From Oreocharis arfaki (Eukaryota > Chordata > Aves > Passeriformes > Paramythiidae): DNA of 64,000 nt. This document shows positions 1-14,700 of this stretch, one piece after another; the first letter of the stretch is position 1, and every line of letters starts with the position of its first letter. The stretch spans positions 109,251-173,250 of the forward strand of contig VZRR01002199.1 of NCBI GenBank assembly GCA_013398015.1, read 5' to 3'. The notes under the pieces are model-generated. The model did not search any database and was not told the origin of the DNA. It saw nothing but the letters and a program-made list of their open reading frames with translations. The translations under genes were made by a program, and so were the position numbers.

Positions 1-1370
1 TTTTTTTTTTTTTTTCCCCATTTCTCTGCATCTCGGTTCTACAGGAGCACCTTCACCTTTATTACCCCGAGAGGTGACATCCAAGCGGACGAGAATATCC
101 TCGAAACACAAAGCTCTTCGCTTCTCACAGCTCCTGCAAACACTTCTCAGATTGTCTCAAAGATAGTTATCGTAAAAGGGCTGCACCAAGGGTGGCGCCA
201 GGAAAAACTGCCTTTCCCGTTTTTAAAACATGACCTTCAGGGCTGAATACTTCCAGAAAAGTTGATACCTACACTGACAAATTTCTAAAGATAGCACGTA
301 AGCCTCAGTCTTCTTCTCTGCAAAATGGAAAATAAATTGTACGTAAAAACCTAAAAGCTAAAACAAAACAAACAAACAAACAACAGGAAAAAAAAAAACC
401 TGCAAAATAAGCACACCCACAGCACTTCTTTATGATAATTCTTGATCACAGTTAACATTAATTACAGAGATGTTCATCTTTCCAATGCGTTTTTCCAGGC
501 TAAACTTTCCGCACTGATCCACAATACAGATGATTTTGATAATTTCCAGCCAATCCTGTGACAAATTCTTTGTAAAGGCTTTTCTTGGGTAAGTCTAAGC
601 TGCAGTAGCAATGCAGTAATCATTCAAGCAAGGTTAACTGTGGAATTCAGCAGGATTTCAAGGGGGGAAATTTTTTATTTCTCACAGACTAGAAGATTTT
701 TGTTTTATTTTATTTCATTTAGGTTTACTATTACATATATAGCAGCACTAATTTCAGCAGCAAGGGGATCAATATAACTAACATGAATTTGTACTTTGTC
801 TTCACTTTTAAAACACAGTTAGGGATCAAAAAAAGTAAGAGCTGAGAAACTTGTCATGGAGAGTGACATGGGAACAAGGGCACTTTTGCTGCCCCAGGCG
901 GGGCAGTAACAAAAAAAAGTAAGACAAAATATCTGATATAACCCTGTGTTTTAGCTTTGGATACAGAAAGAGGGGGGTTTTTTTCTTAAAATACAACTTA
1001 AACAAGAGGATTTGCAATGAGCAGTGCGGATGAAGTATTTCCCCACCCTAAATTTTCTCAAAGCCTGATGGCCACTGGAGGTTAAATCGTAAAAACTTTG
1101 TGTGACAGAGAGGAGTTATCAAGGAAACCAGCCCAGCCAACAGTTCCATCACTTGATTTGGTGCTAAGAAGGAGCTTAATTTTCTTTCTTTCTTCCTAAA
1201 GATCCCGTGGAAAACGGAGCAAAGAACCAGAGACAGTCACTCCGTGCTAAGGGGACGAGGATGGAGATGGCTGGACACAGTCCTGCATGCACAGAGTGCT
1301 AGGCCTCTCTGCCCAGCCACTGGACCTGGGCAAAAGGCCTTGTTTAAAACTTTTCCAAGTCTTAAGTCAG

Positions 1371-1520
1371 GGCTCTGTGGCTGCCCTTGGATGCCTGGCA
1401 GTGCCCAAGGCCAGGCTGGACAGGGCTTGGAGCAGCCTGGGATAGCGGGAGGTGTCCCAGCCCATGGCAGGGGGTGGATTAGATAAAGGTTCCTTCCAAG
1501 CCAAACTCTTCTCTGATTTC
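1371..1520 (+). mobile_element. CR1 LINE 3'-end fragment
   Basis: Matches the avian CR1 3' tail in sense orientation: GTGGCTGCCCTTGGAT, CAGTGCCCAAGGCCAGG, GGGCTTGGAGCAGCCTGGGA, CCCATGGCAGGGGGTGGA, and TTCCTTCCAAG near the 3' end. It is 5'-truncated, as most CR1 copies are, and the terminal ATTCTRTG repeat is degraded. Confidence 0.88.
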
Positions 1521-4500
1521 AAGACAAATATAAAGAAGATTTTTGGGGTCACAGCTGGGCTTCTCAAGCTTGACCCACTGCATGCAAGAGCCATGCAGGG
1601 CATTCCTCACTGAATCTGCTGGTGGGGCAGCCTCTTTCTCCTGTGGGCAGCCACAAACACACCTCAGCCTCTGGTCTGCACATGGGCTGAAAAGAACTCT
1701 GCTCTGGGGGCTATTTCAGCAAAAACTGTGAGAACTTGTACCCTGAAATCACCACAAAACTGTGATTTGTGTGCAAGTAACAGTCTCTTTCGTGACAAAA
1801 TTGATGTGTGTCAGTGGGAAGATGAGGCCGTGACCAATCAGCAATTCATATCTACTCTTGCATAGCTTTTTAAACTTCATTTCCATCACAAATTAGGCAA
1901 TCCTTCCAGTCCAGCTTTCACACAGAAGTCCATCTAGAGCCACATCCTAACACATAAATGCTTTAATCAAAGTCTTTGCCAAAACTTTGTTTAGCAGACT
2001 GAAAACAATAGCCAGGAAATGTGACCTAGATCTACGAGGGAGAACCCTGAGATCGAGAGTCTGTGCAGCAATGAGGAATATTTCCACCACGGCAGGGATT
2101 AAAAGTCCATGTTAACAAATCCACCACATCTCCCAAATGCAAAGCAATGGTTTGTCAACCAGAACTCTTTAGCAGAAACTTGCTGCAATGATTTGTCTTA
2201 AAGCTGTGACATTCGTTCTGCTGTTTCAGGATTTCCCGTCCCTTTGGTAAATGCCTATTTATAAGGATTAAAAATGCAAACAGTGTGTATGTTTAATTGT
2301 TGGTTTGTTTTTTTTTTTTTAATTCTGAAGCTGACCTGACTCTCTGGGTGAAGGAAAACAAACTCATGGACAAGGACTCTGAGGTATCTCTCCACCAAAG
2401 TATTCCTGCAGAAATTGCTCACACCTTTAGCACGGATGGAGCCAGGGCAGTGGCCACCCAAGCTGGAGAAAGCCATCAGATGAACCTAAGAGACTCTGCA
2501 AGGGTCACATTTCACAGCCCAGTTGTTCAGCAGCAGCCCCAGAGCCACACTTTCGTCCCCAATCACTCTCACTGGAGGCTTCCTCAGGTCCTGGATGGAT
2601 CATTGAGTTTTTGAGCCAGAAAACGAAGTATTCAAGGTTTAAGTCCATCAAAAAGTAATTTTAATGAGCTATATTGAACCAAAGCAGCCTCCTTACACCT
2701 CTACTAGGCTAACATTGCATTTCATCCTATTTCCAGGAGCCCTGAAGAGAGATTTTGCTTCATTTCCTGGGATAATGGCAGTGCAGACTCACAACCTGCC
2801 CAGAGCAGCTGAACACAAACCTTCAAATAAAATAAAAGGCATTGCCTCCTTTTGGGATAGCATAATGAACATCCAAGAATTGTTGAAGCTTACAGAGAGC
2901 CCAGATAGGGAGAGATGCTTTAGGGCTCTCTGACAGCTGCTAATTGGCTAATTACACAGAGCAATTTAGGGCTGACTGGTAGCAGATAGGCTGAACTGTG
3001 GGTTCCTAACAGGGAGAGATAACTGCAAAGAGGTGCTGCCCTACAGATTAGCTCATCCAGGGAATTCAGAGAGGAATTGGTGCTGCTCAACCTCTCCACT
3101 CATCCAAACCAGCCCACTCAGGAGAAATGTCCCAGGCTGCTGGAAACAATCACCTCTCACCTCATACAGCTGTGGGCTTTGTTAAACCATTTCCCTACGG
3201 TGTTTCTGTAATTCTGTAAGGCATTAAAATCCTTGCCATTGTCCTAAGTATACAAAATCATACTTAAATTCAATTTGCTTACAGCCTAGAATTGCAGAAT
3301 TTTTTTGCCAAACTCTTCTGTGGTGTGTGCCCACCTTACAGGACAGCCATCAAAACAGCGACCTCGGCTGTCATGGTGATGTCAGGATGGGAAGGGATGC
3401 CTTCATTCCTTTGCTCCTCACTTTCTCGGGCTCCTAACCAGGAGAGGAGGCCCACTGGCAAGTCAGTGTGCATGCGTGATGGGAATACAGTGAAAAACAA
3501 GAGTTCTCTCGCAGAGCAAAGCCAAAATTTACTGGTTTCAAAGGATGTCTCTGTCCTCTTTCAGGTAAAGATGCACTAGATCTGTGTCCTCAGTTTTAAG
3601 TTAGGAGAAAATCAATTTAACGGCGTAGCCGAGCAATCTGTTGCCATAGATTATAAATGAAACTGGAAGGACATCTCTTTTTTTGCAAAAATAGTTTTTT
3701 CTTGACTTTCTCTGTTTGTGGTAGCAGATGCCACATCAAGGAGTCTGAAGGAGAGTCTCAAGGGTTGCCTGCAGCAGGAGGGCAGGTCAAACCCGGGCCA
3801 GTGGTGTCCCAGCCCAGAGAGGGGACACATTTCCAGTGGTGGTCCACCAGGGTGGATGTGCAGGAAGGGTAAATCCAGGGCAGGGAGGGCAGCAGGCATT
3901 GTCCTCCAGCCTCAGCTCTGTCTTCACAAAGCAGTGAAGCCTCCAACTGAGGCACTGGCAACAGGGTCACTTGATGGTTACGAGGTTTAACCCAAACCAG
4001 CAAGGGGAAAAAAACAGAGACAGGTCTAAATCTAAATCTCAGCTCAGCACCGTTCCCCACGTTCCCAACTTAGGCACATTCCCGGGGTTGTCCCTTTGCT
4101 GGGTTAGGAGGGCACAGCCCTGCAAGAGCTGGGCAACCTGCAGCAAACCCAAACCTTCAACCCTCTCACAAAAGACCCCTCTATTTTCAAAACAAGTCCT
4201 CGTCCTGTGACCCCTTGTGCATCCCCTTTGTGTCTGTGGTGCCGTGCAATTTCTTCCCCCCTTGGATAGGGAACCCTTTCACTATTCTTCTGCTTTTCAG
4301 TGAGGAGGTAGGCAAGGACAGCAGGCTTATTTAAAGAGCTCTCCCAAGGCAGCATGGTGTTTCCTCCTCTCCTTTTCCAGTGGCTGGTGAGTAACAGAGA
4401 CAGTTTGTGAAGATGTAGTCAAAGGACCTCGGGGTTTTCTGTAGGGCCGCTTGTTCGACTCAAAACCCACGGCGTATGCCAAGCCCACGGCACCGTGTTC

Positions 4501-5337
4501 AGAGCCAGAAATTTAATGGAAATTGTTTTAAGTTTTTATTTCCTGCCACAGGCTTTCTGAAGCGCTCTCAGAACTTTCCCTTCAGGTTAAGCTGGAGCTG
4601 TTCTGTGCAAATATTTATTTTAGGGTGTGAAGGGGGAATCACCTTCCGTGCTCCACCCAACAAAAATGTTGGAAAAAATGATGCATTTTTGGTAGTCCAT
4701 TTCAAACATTGTGGACAAGGGCAGTCTTTGACTGTATTTTACTTGCTTTCTGGCTGGCATACACTGCAGTCTTTGCCAAAATCAAAAATATTATATTTTT
4801 TAGAAGCAAAAGGAGAAAATATTTTCCCTGATCCCCCACCCTGCTTTTTTTTTTCCTAAGTTTAAATGAACAGCGTTCTCTAAAAGTATGTCTTCTGCTC
4901 AGGAAGTCAAATCTAGACATGAGGAAAACACTGCCCAAATCAATTGAAAGAAAAATTCCTTTCAGTGATGTTTCCATGCTGGAAAAATAAAATAGGCTGA
5001 TTCTGTGATGTGCTTTAGCAGTCAGGGATCCCTTTTTGCCTGTTTCTCTCTGATTTCTCAGAACACAGGGAGGGAGGACTCGTCCTTAGGGGCTACAGGG
5101 CCAAGCAGATATCTTTCCTGGTAGGGGAGGAGAAACCAGAGGCCAGTTTCGCACATTTTTTGAACTAGAGGTCTGGGGAGTCCAGGATCCTTAGGTTTCT
5201 GTCTCCATACTTGACCCTTAACCTGATTTACCTTCTCTAAGTTTAAAGCATCACACCATATTGACTTCACCTGCCACTTATTCACCCAAGCAGCAGAAAG
5301 ACTCAGGTCCCAGCAGTCCTCACTAGACAAACACAAG

Positions 5338-5508
5338 TCATGGAACCACAGAATGGATTGGGTTGGAAGGGACCACGAATCTCATCTCGTTCCACCGCTG
5401 CCATGGGAGGGGACACCTTCCACCATCCCAGGCTGCTCCAAGCCCTGTCCAGCCTGGCCTTGGGCACTGCCAGGGATCCAGGGGCAGCCACAGCTGCTCT
5501 GGGCAACC
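5338..5508 (-). mobile_element. CR1 LINE 3'-end fragment
   Basis: The plus strand shows the reverse complement of the CR1 tail: ACCACAGAATGGATTGGGT, GGAAGGGACC, GCCATGGGAGGGGACACC, then GCCTTGGGCACTGCCAGG and AGCTGCTCTGGGCAACCT, after which similarity stops. So the copy is about 170 bp and strongly 5'-truncated. Confidence 0.9.
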
Positions 5509-8500
5509 TTCAGAGCAAGGTCACTGCGACACTCTCCAAAGTGGGCTTGAAATTGCTTTTCTTCCATCTATAGAAGGGGAGTTTGGGAAGGAAACTCAGG
5601 TAATTGTGACTGCCAGATGGCACCACCCAGGTGACTCTGAAGCCCTGTGCTTGCTGTTACCACATTTACCCTGCACGGGATGAGTTTGAGTTATTAGTGC
5701 TCAGAATCTGTCTCTGAAACATAAATTTGGTGAGACACAAGATCTGACACAGTCAGATTCTGACTGTCCACTGGACAGAGCCATGATGTAGTCCTGGGAC
5801 CTTCCTGAAGGACAGCAGAGTCCCAGTTGCTGCTCTGATTTCCCCTATCAGACCTGTCCAACATTTTTCCCTCACAGAGAGAGGGAAAAGCACATGCACT
5901 GAGGCTAATGAGCAGAAGAATGAATGAAAACTGAGCCAGGATGTGCCCTTTAATTCCCACACTTCATTTATTGGCCTAATTCATTTTTGAACTTACACGG
6001 CTGAAACTCCACGCCAGTTCATGCTTGTAATGAGTTTAGATCAGTATTTAAGAATTCACTTTGGACATATCTGAAACTCCTGTTATGTTAAGTTTACATT
6101 GAATTAGTGACCGACTTACAGTATAAAAAGTAATTATAATGAAAACCTGGCAGTACAACACCACAGTTCCAGGGCAAGGTTTCACAAAATAGGCCATTCA
6201 TTCTTCCTCAACTTATCCATAAAAACAAATACCATGCCAAAAATATTCTGAAGTATTGTTTCAATCAGGTTGAAACTGATGAGTTTGATGGAGTTTGTCA
6301 CTTGTGGAAGTCCTCCATCAGTTTCAATTAATTTCCTAGCCTTCAAATAAAGACCAGATGACTTCTTGACAAACAGCACTTAACAAATAATTGGGATAGA
6401 ATTGAAAGCCACTGGGTGAAATTTACAGTTTTGTGGAGTCCAAATTCTACATGAAAGGTAATGGAAATTGTCCACTCTGAATTGCAAAGAGCCCTGCAGC
6501 CCTAATTAAATTCATGAAGGCCCCAGACATTTCTCAGCTGGCATTTTTCTGACCAGCTCTGGGGTTCTCCAGCCCTATCTGGTATTCACAAGGACTAAGT
6601 CAAAAATACAGTGGAAATCTGTCATGACTGGGACAAAAGAAAGTGCCTCAGTGACAAAGTCTGCAGGGCACATTGGCCTCATTAGAACAGAAAATGTAAC
6701 TGCTTTACTGCCCTAAAAGTTCCAAAATAAAAGATTAATTCACTCAATCTGTATCCATGTTGCCATACCTAGTATGGGCAATTGGAGAATAGGCATTTCT
6801 TTGAAAGGACATTTTTTTTTCCTACCTGCTTCACTTGTCCTGCAGCACAGAGAAAACCTGAGCTAGCACAGTCTGAAAGGGAAAAAAAAGAGACTAGGTA
6901 GGGATGGGAGTGAAGGTTCATGAGTCAGCTTCTTTTATATTTAAAAAAAAAAATACGAAAAAAACCCCACAAACCTCTTCTTGTTTGCAGGAATAACTGA
7001 ACTTTTCAAACTCCAAATTTCTCACTCCCCTCCTTCCTATTTTTGGGAGTTCATCCCAAGCAGGGGGTGGGGGAAAGGCTGCCCAAAACTTTTTCAGCCC
7101 ATATGTTTGCTACAAACTCATCTGTTTGATGGTGCCCCCAGGTTTGTCACGCTGACTCTCCCACGGCCCCGGGACGCGCGCACGTTGTTATCTCCCCGTG
7201 GCTGCAGATGATTCCCCTCACCGCCTGGCCCCAGCGTGCTCCTGCAGAGGTTTGTGCTCCAGACAGCTCCAGGGGTTGAGCAACCTCCAGGCCTGTGCCA
7301 AGGCAAAGAGGGAGGAGGGAAGGGCCAGCATTTCACACCACGGTTCCTTGCACGGGGGCCGCCTCTCACAGGCGGGTTCTTAAAATCTGATTTAACCATT
7401 TGGGCTGGAATCAGAAGCAAATGCAGACAAATATTTCCATGTGGATGTTGAAGGGTGAATTTTCCTGCACAATGGGCGTATTTTTGTGAAGAAATAGCCT
7501 TGTGAAGCAGCACAATCTCCTGCTAAGTGGGCTGGTCCTGGAGAGAGAACGGGAGGGCTTGTTGTCTGTGATGAAGCATGCTGCTAATTAAGCAGATCCC
7601 AAAACGAGCTGTGTCTCTGGCACTAAGGGCCCACCACCCCACTCCCACTCAGATGGCTTGCTCAGCCTCTGCACCCAGGCTTTGGCATCACTGCTGATCA
7701 GCCTGTCTGGCCGCTCCTTCTTCCAGGCAGAGCGAAGGAAACAAACACAAAACCTAAACTGAACCAGTCTGGGATGACTTGTCAGCAGCTTGCAGAATGG
7801 CAACGTCCTTAAAGGCAAAACAACATAGCAAAGCAGAATTTTCCTGCCCGGATGCATCCACCCCACAAACTTCGTTTTCCTTTTGAATGAATTGAGGTTC
7901 TTCCTGGTTTCTGCTCCTGGTTGGTGTTGGGCCCTGGGTTGTGGTTTGAGGATGCACCTTCTCCCTCCCACATCCCTTCCTGAGTGCCTGGGCCCTCAAG
8001 CCCAGTTGCCTTAAGCACTCCAGGTCCAGTGCCTGTGTTGCTGGCTGCATCATCCCTCTCCTGGTCCCCCAAGGCCTTGCAGGCAGCTCAATGCTTGAGT
8101 TTTAACCCATCTGCATTTCAGGGTAGACTTGTGAAGGGTCCAAGCACACACAGCAGACTCAGGCTAAGCAACCAGCACCCAAACCTGCGTTAGTTTGGGT
8201 TTACCTCATACAGAGCAGAGAGAGTCCTCTAAATATTTTTATTTAGATGTCGAGTGTGACACACATCCCTGTCAGGGATCTGACAGAGGGTGTGAGGACC
8301 CCTGAGCACAAGCAATGGCAGAACATGTCTCTGTGTGGGATAGCCACACGCTTGCCAAGGTCCCAGCTGACCCTCAAATGATTCATTGCTCTGTGTGTGT
8401 ACTCAGTTTTTGTTGGCACCTGTGTCTGGCTCAATGATGTTTTGGCTCTCTGGATTATTTAATGAAAAAGAACAGTGGCAAGTCACCTCACAGACCGGTT

Positions 8501-8960
8501 GGGACAAAGGAAATGAGGAGGAAAGCCATGGAGTGCAGCACTTTTCACATCTCGTGGTTAAAAGCCGCCGAGATCTTGATTCTGAAGGAACATCTGCTGA
8601 GATGCCACCCACAGAAATGTGGCAGCGTTCAGGAATGGGGCATCCACCCAAGGAAGATAGCAAAGGCCACCCACTGGTGGAAGAACACTTGGAAAGGCAG
8701 CAAATTCCCGTTACTCATACCACCAAGCATGGTGCCTGCAGGTATCTTATCTTGTATGAATTGACTGCAGAACGAAATAAAGAAACCAATGTTCTCTTTC
8801 CGATCAGCTCAGCACCAAGGGCTTGGGAGATAAAGCAACCACCACCAAGGCAAGGCTGGATCTGTTTTTCAAATGTTGTTGCTTCATACTGTGTTAGCAG
8901 CACTGCTGGCAGAGCCCACAAACACTCTGGATGCATTTACCTCAGCAAAACAAATTCGAG

Positions 8961-8998
8961 GCCTTTGGGGTAGAATGTGGCCTTTGGGGTAGAATGTG
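8961..8998. repeat. 19-bp tandem doublet
   Basis: GCCTTTGGGGTAGAATGTG occurs twice in immediate succession, followed by a partial third start (GC then ATTTG). Confidence 0.95.
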
Positions 8999-11732
8999 GC
9001 ATTTGTTTTGAACCAGTTTCCTGTCACTCACACTTTCAGGTTTCACCTGCTCTTTTTCCACGGTGACAGTATCAAAATGGATGTGCCCAACTGGTCCAGC
9101 CTGTGATGTGCAGCACAGAGGACAGGGGACACCAGGTTCCTGCCACATCCCCCAAGTTTGTCCCGATGCACAAAAAAAAAGATGTTTTTTGCCCAAGTCC
9201 TTTAAACTCTTCAGGAGCCACAGCTCAGAGTTTCCAGCAAGGTTGCTGTGTTAATTACAAACATCCCCAAGATTCAATGGCGTTTGGCCAAGGACTCTCT
9301 GAAAGCCACACAGTCCCGGGTTTGTTTGGTATTTTACGGCCGTGAATTTTAAAGTCCTCTTGGTCCTGCCCTAGTCAGCTGCCTCACCTCACTCATGGGG
9401 AAGACACAGAGACCCAGAAAGGCTCATCACAAAGTCCCCCAGCACCACATAGAATTTACTGAAAGGATATTTTCCCTGCCTCGACCTGAAACACTGCATT
9501 CAAAACTCAGGGAAAAGACCTCTTTAGGAAGCTGAGGGCTGTCTGAAACACAGCACATACTCTAGCGCTGCTACAGCATCCCTTTCCCCCCTGCCAAAAA
9601 CATCAGGCTCCATTGCTCAGCTGCCAAGTATTTCCATGTTAGCTCACAGCATCCTGCTCCAATCTGCACAAAGATAGTGGAAGAAATAATAAGGACCAAC
9701 GTGTAACAAAAACACAGCAAACAGCCCCAAAACACATCACGCTTCCCGCTGCCAAATTCTGAACACCGCCAGTTTCTCTCAAGCTCTGAACATTCTGAAG
9801 AGACTTGTCAGGAGGATGACAAGCAATAAATTTCACTGGAAGCCACCGAATGAGCACGTCACTTTGGATTGATTTTTTTGTGATTGCCTCTCACTCGATC
9901 AGAAAATCTTCCTCCCTCTTGCAATGAGGTCTCTCCTAGGATGCAGAAAAGGGATTAGAGCAGGCTGGGTTCTGTACAGGCTGGGTTCAGGCATTTTACT
10001 CATCACAAAACGCTGTGTCACCTTTCACAACTCACTTCTGCAGCTTCTGTGTGCCCCACGTTAAATGGACATAACTTTGCCTTGCTTCACATGGGCTGTT
10101 ATCAGCAGGTAATAACCCATGGCCACTCTCCTCTGCTAACAGGCATGGGGATAGGATGGAAGGATGATACTCACGAGATATCCACTAGGAATCTTGGAGT
10201 CTGATTCTTTTTTTTTTTTTTTTTCCCTTGAGTGTGAAGGAGAAACTTCGGGAGGGCCCTTTGGATCTCAGATTTCAGAGGGAGGATCAGGGGCCATTTG
10301 GAAACCAGCAGGACCTCATAAATCAGACAGGAGAGGACTTTGGGCCCACAGAGGGGAGAAAAGAGAGATCACCAATCCCTTCATCTTAAATGTTGACTTA
10401 GCCTCATTGACTGGACACCTCAGGATAAACTGCCAGGCATCTTTTGAAGAGACAGTCCTGCTGCGTGCTGTTTCTCGCCAAGAAATCAGCAAGTTTTGTC
10501 TGCATCTCAGCTGGAGCTCACAGCTGTGGTCACAGGAGTCATGGAAATGTCTTATCCAGATTCTTGTATCATAATTCAGCACTTTGTGCAGCTTCTGATG
10601 GTCCCCTTTGCCGCCGAGCCTCCGCAGCTACGGCCGCTGTGCCACACAGCATCTCCATGCAGTGTCCAGGATCATCCCCCAGCAAATTCTCTGCTTGTTC
10701 AACCCTTTGACCCACCAGTCCATTTCAAATTGTGCTTTACTGCCTGACAGGACTGGAAGCAGACATGGTCCACAGCACTTCTGCTGTGGTGACAGCAGGA
10801 CGCCGAGATCTGCTCGTCGGGGTCTGGGGAAACACCATTGACCTTCAGGGGCAGCTGGGTTTTTCCTGGGAGAACCCTAAGAGGTCTTGGAAATGGTCTG
10901 ACAGCCTGTGTTGTGACCAGAGCTCTCCCAATGGATGAGCAGGTCAAAAACTAATGCCAGGTCTGTGAGGCTCAGGACTCTGGTTGGTGAGAGAAGCACC
11001 CCCTCCTCACCACCCTTTCACCACTTTTTCATGAGAAATATCCAACATTTCTCATTACTTTGGTTTTCTTTTGCACATTCTTGTACAATAATATTCATTT
11101 TGAACCATCCTAAATGTGCCTCTTTGCTGTTTGAGCCGTGCTGAAGTTTGCCTGTTTCACCCACCGGTTCCATGACTGAACAAGAAATTGAGCTGATATT
11201 AATCAAATTACGAAAGAAAACACAAACAACCAGCAAGAGAGACACACACATGCACCAAAAAAAAGGCCAGGAATCTAATGAAAATAGCTTCCAGGCATTC
11301 CACAGTAAACAAAGTTTATCTAAACAAATTTCACTCTGGAGCAGATTTTAGCTAGCAAAAGTAACCTTTGTCTGCAGGACACCGATGTGTTTGGCATGCC
11401 CAGATGTTGGGTTTGATCCTCAGCCCTACTCCAACCCTTCAGTCAATGAAAAGTAGATGCAAAGCTGACTTGGGCTGCTCTAAAGACATTCCTCCTGCAG
11501 GCAGTGTGCAAATGATTGTGCATTTCCCACTCTTTGTCTATTTGACAAGTTTTGGGTAAAGATTACAGGCATTCCGCACTGTGGAAATGCAGCACAGATT
11601 CACAACTGTATTTCTCCTGCAAGTTAAAAGTCCAAAAAGCCAATTATAACAGCAGCCCCATTATTAAGGGAAGAGCACTGGTTCACCTTCCACAGAAATG
11701 CTTTGCTCTACACAAGTGCTGCTTTTGGGCTG

Positions 11733-11772
11733 GTTTTTTTTTTTTTTTTTTTTTTNTTTTTTTTTTTTTTTT
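11733..11772. repeat. Poly-T run with an ambiguous base
   Basis: About 40 T with a single N at 11756. True length is uncertain. Confidence 0.9.
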
Positions 11773-14700
11773 GGAGACATGTTTTTAGAAGAAATAAGAA
11801 CCCAAGTGAAAGTTGCAGAGGTCTGTGTCACTGACAGAAGAAACTGTACAGATGCCACTGTTGATAATTTTTGCTCTAAGCTGCCTGCATGCCACTTTAC
11901 TTGGGTAAAATATTGCACTACTTCTAAAATTAGGGCTTGTGTCCGACTTGGCTGGTTTGATGCCGTACTAACAAAAAAGTCAATATCAAGGTTTTAACAA
12001 AGTCTGGGGCGGAGCTGGGGGGTGAGTGTGCAAAGAAGAAGACATGAAGAAAACAGGAAAGTAAAAATACGTCTTCTAAACAAAAAAGATGCCTTGAAAA
12101 AATACATAATTCAAAGTGAAGAAAAACAGAGGAAACGTAACTGTGGAGAAGAGGAAGAAGAGAAGATAACTGCTTTTTTTTCTAGTGTTAGGCAATTTTT
12201 TGTTGCTGATTAATAGTGGGTTGCATTCAGGCTCAGATGGGGTTTCAATCATGTGGCCAGACAATTCACCAAACCGACAAGAGCATTCAGGAATTCCTTT
12301 TTTTTTTTTTTTTTTTTTGGTAAATTCTAGATACGAGGAAAAAGCTTTTACTAAACAAATAAACCACCAGATTTGTTGTATTTCTTTAGCTTAGGACGGA
12401 AAAAACAAAGCACAGACAAGCCATTATTAGCCCTGAAAGTTGGATTTGCCTGAGTTTCAAACTGATCCTGAAGTGATCCCACACGAGCGCGGCCACTCGC
12501 GCACAAACGTAAACACCCAATAAAAAACGGAGCTCCGGCCAGCCATCAGCAGTGAAAAGGCTGCTTCTCTTCTCACCCAGCAATGGCCCCTCGCTCCGTG
12601 ACCGTGCTTGGATTCTCCTTGGGAACACAAGAAGAAAACAACCCCGCCTTGGCTGGCGTTTGTCCTCGGCCAATGCGTCGCGGCGCCACTGCCAAGGGCT
12701 CTGCGGGACGTTTCGCTCCAGGATGGAGGATGCTCATCCCCAGCTGCCTCAGGAGGAGCAACTCAGGGGACCAGCTAGGTCTAAGCCCAGTATTTGGGTG
12801 AGAAATAACTAGCAAATCCTGCGGAAAGCAGTGAGCAGCCAAACAGACCACGTGCCCCAAGGGCGGTGCGCAACAACGGCTGAGCACCGGTTGATTATGG
12901 GTTGTTTCTTTCCTTTATGTCTGCTCGAATCAAACCCATTTAAAATGTCACAGAACTTACTGGAACTAGCGGATTAGTGATTTAACTAAAAAGAGGTAAT
13001 GTTCAGGTTACTCAGAATGCCTCAAATCTTTGCTGACCACAGAAGAAGGCAACCGCCAGAGCACAGCTCTGAAAAATCAGACCTTCCAAAAGAGATCGCT
13101 CAGTTATAAACCGCACAGAGATGTTCTTCTGCTTGCATTGATCCATCCTGGGCTCTAGCACTGCCCTTTCACGCTGACAGCTTTATTTCTCTCCATACAG
13201 TGCACAATTCCCCGGTGCTGGTATCATCACACGCCAGCCATGAATTATTTATTTGATTAAAAGGCTGACATTGCTTGACAGATAAACACATCTTCAGGGC
13301 ACTCAGGCAAAAGACATTACTGCCTGGCCCTTCCACAAGACATCATAACTTAAGAATGACCTTTGTAACGCCTGGGCACTGAGTCCTGGAGAAAAGGAAG
13401 CAGAGCCCAGCTCCTCTCAGTGATGCTCAGAACACGAGAGGAAGCAATGGCACAATTAAAAAGAAAAGACTTTTAAAGTGTGGGGGTGGTCAAACACAGC
13501 AACAAGATGTCCAGTGAGATTACAAAATCTCCATAAATTGAAATAATCAAAATTCCTGGTCAGCTTGCTCTGACTGACCTGTCTTTAAGCAAGGAAGTTT
13601 GCAGAGGGTGACTCCAGAGGTGCCTTCCATCCCCAGCTGTGCTGTGATTCCAAGTAAATGAAGGCATAACAGTGTCATGTTTTCAATGAGACATTGCCAT
13701 AATGCCACATAAAGTTTGAACACAAACTCCTCCATTTTGCCTCTTATCCTTGCATGTTTCTCTTTGAGTAACTTCACCCCGCTACCTGCAAGGCAACACC
13801 TCCTCCTTCCCCCAGCAACCAACTAGTTGCAAAAATTCATGATCATTTAAGGCTTTAACTGTTCCAGTCACCATTTTCTATGTAATTCATGGCCCTATGA
13901 CATTATCTGGGAGAAGAATGTGAAGCCAGCCCTGGTGGAAACTAACATTTTGCTACCATGGGACATCCAAGCTTCACCAGGTACCACACACTCCTGCCCA
14001 GTATTTCACTTCCAGAAGGGTGCACAGCTTGATCCTGATAATAACAAGCCACAGAAAGACCAAAAGTTCCCAATGGTAACTTTAGAGACAATAGAAAACC
14101 TGTTTACTTTATTCTTTGTCTTACCCCAGCACTGGTTGTTGGCCATTCCTTCTCACAGTGGCCAATCCAGAATACCTGGAGCTATTTTCCCCCTTCTTGG
14201 CTTATTTCACCATTTCCAAAAATACTGTAAACTTGCATTTTTCATGTGCTGGTCCAGAGACCTAGGCTGGGGAGAGTGGCAGGGAAAGCAGCACATGGGC
14301 TGCTGCAGAGGTTTGAGAAAAAAAAAAAGAAGCTTTAACTCCTTGGAGAAAACCACAAAGATTTTAGCAGCCTGAAAATGGAGAGGATTTGCTGAGGATC
14401 TACACCACAGGGCATTTTCCCTCACACTTTCAGGTTAGCACACTTATACCAGAAAATATACCATTTTTGGACCAGATTCTTCCACACCACGAATACATCT
14501 CTCTGCTAGCAAGTCAAGCAACAAAGCAGAAAAAATTAAAGATAGAGGTTCTGTGTTCCAGGCATCAATTAATAATTTAAAATGATTACTCAGTAATAAA
14601 AGCAATCAGACAGCAAATGAAATTGTAGTGGGCACAGGGCAACTCTGGTAAATTTTCATAGAAATAAGGCAAACATAATAAAACACAACTGTCCCCCTGC

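Noticed and set aside
9381..9445. CTCACTCATGGGGAAGACAC and following bases, vaguely like a MIR SINE core
   Set aside because: Similarity is weak and short, with no A/B box support. Cannot be claimed by eye.
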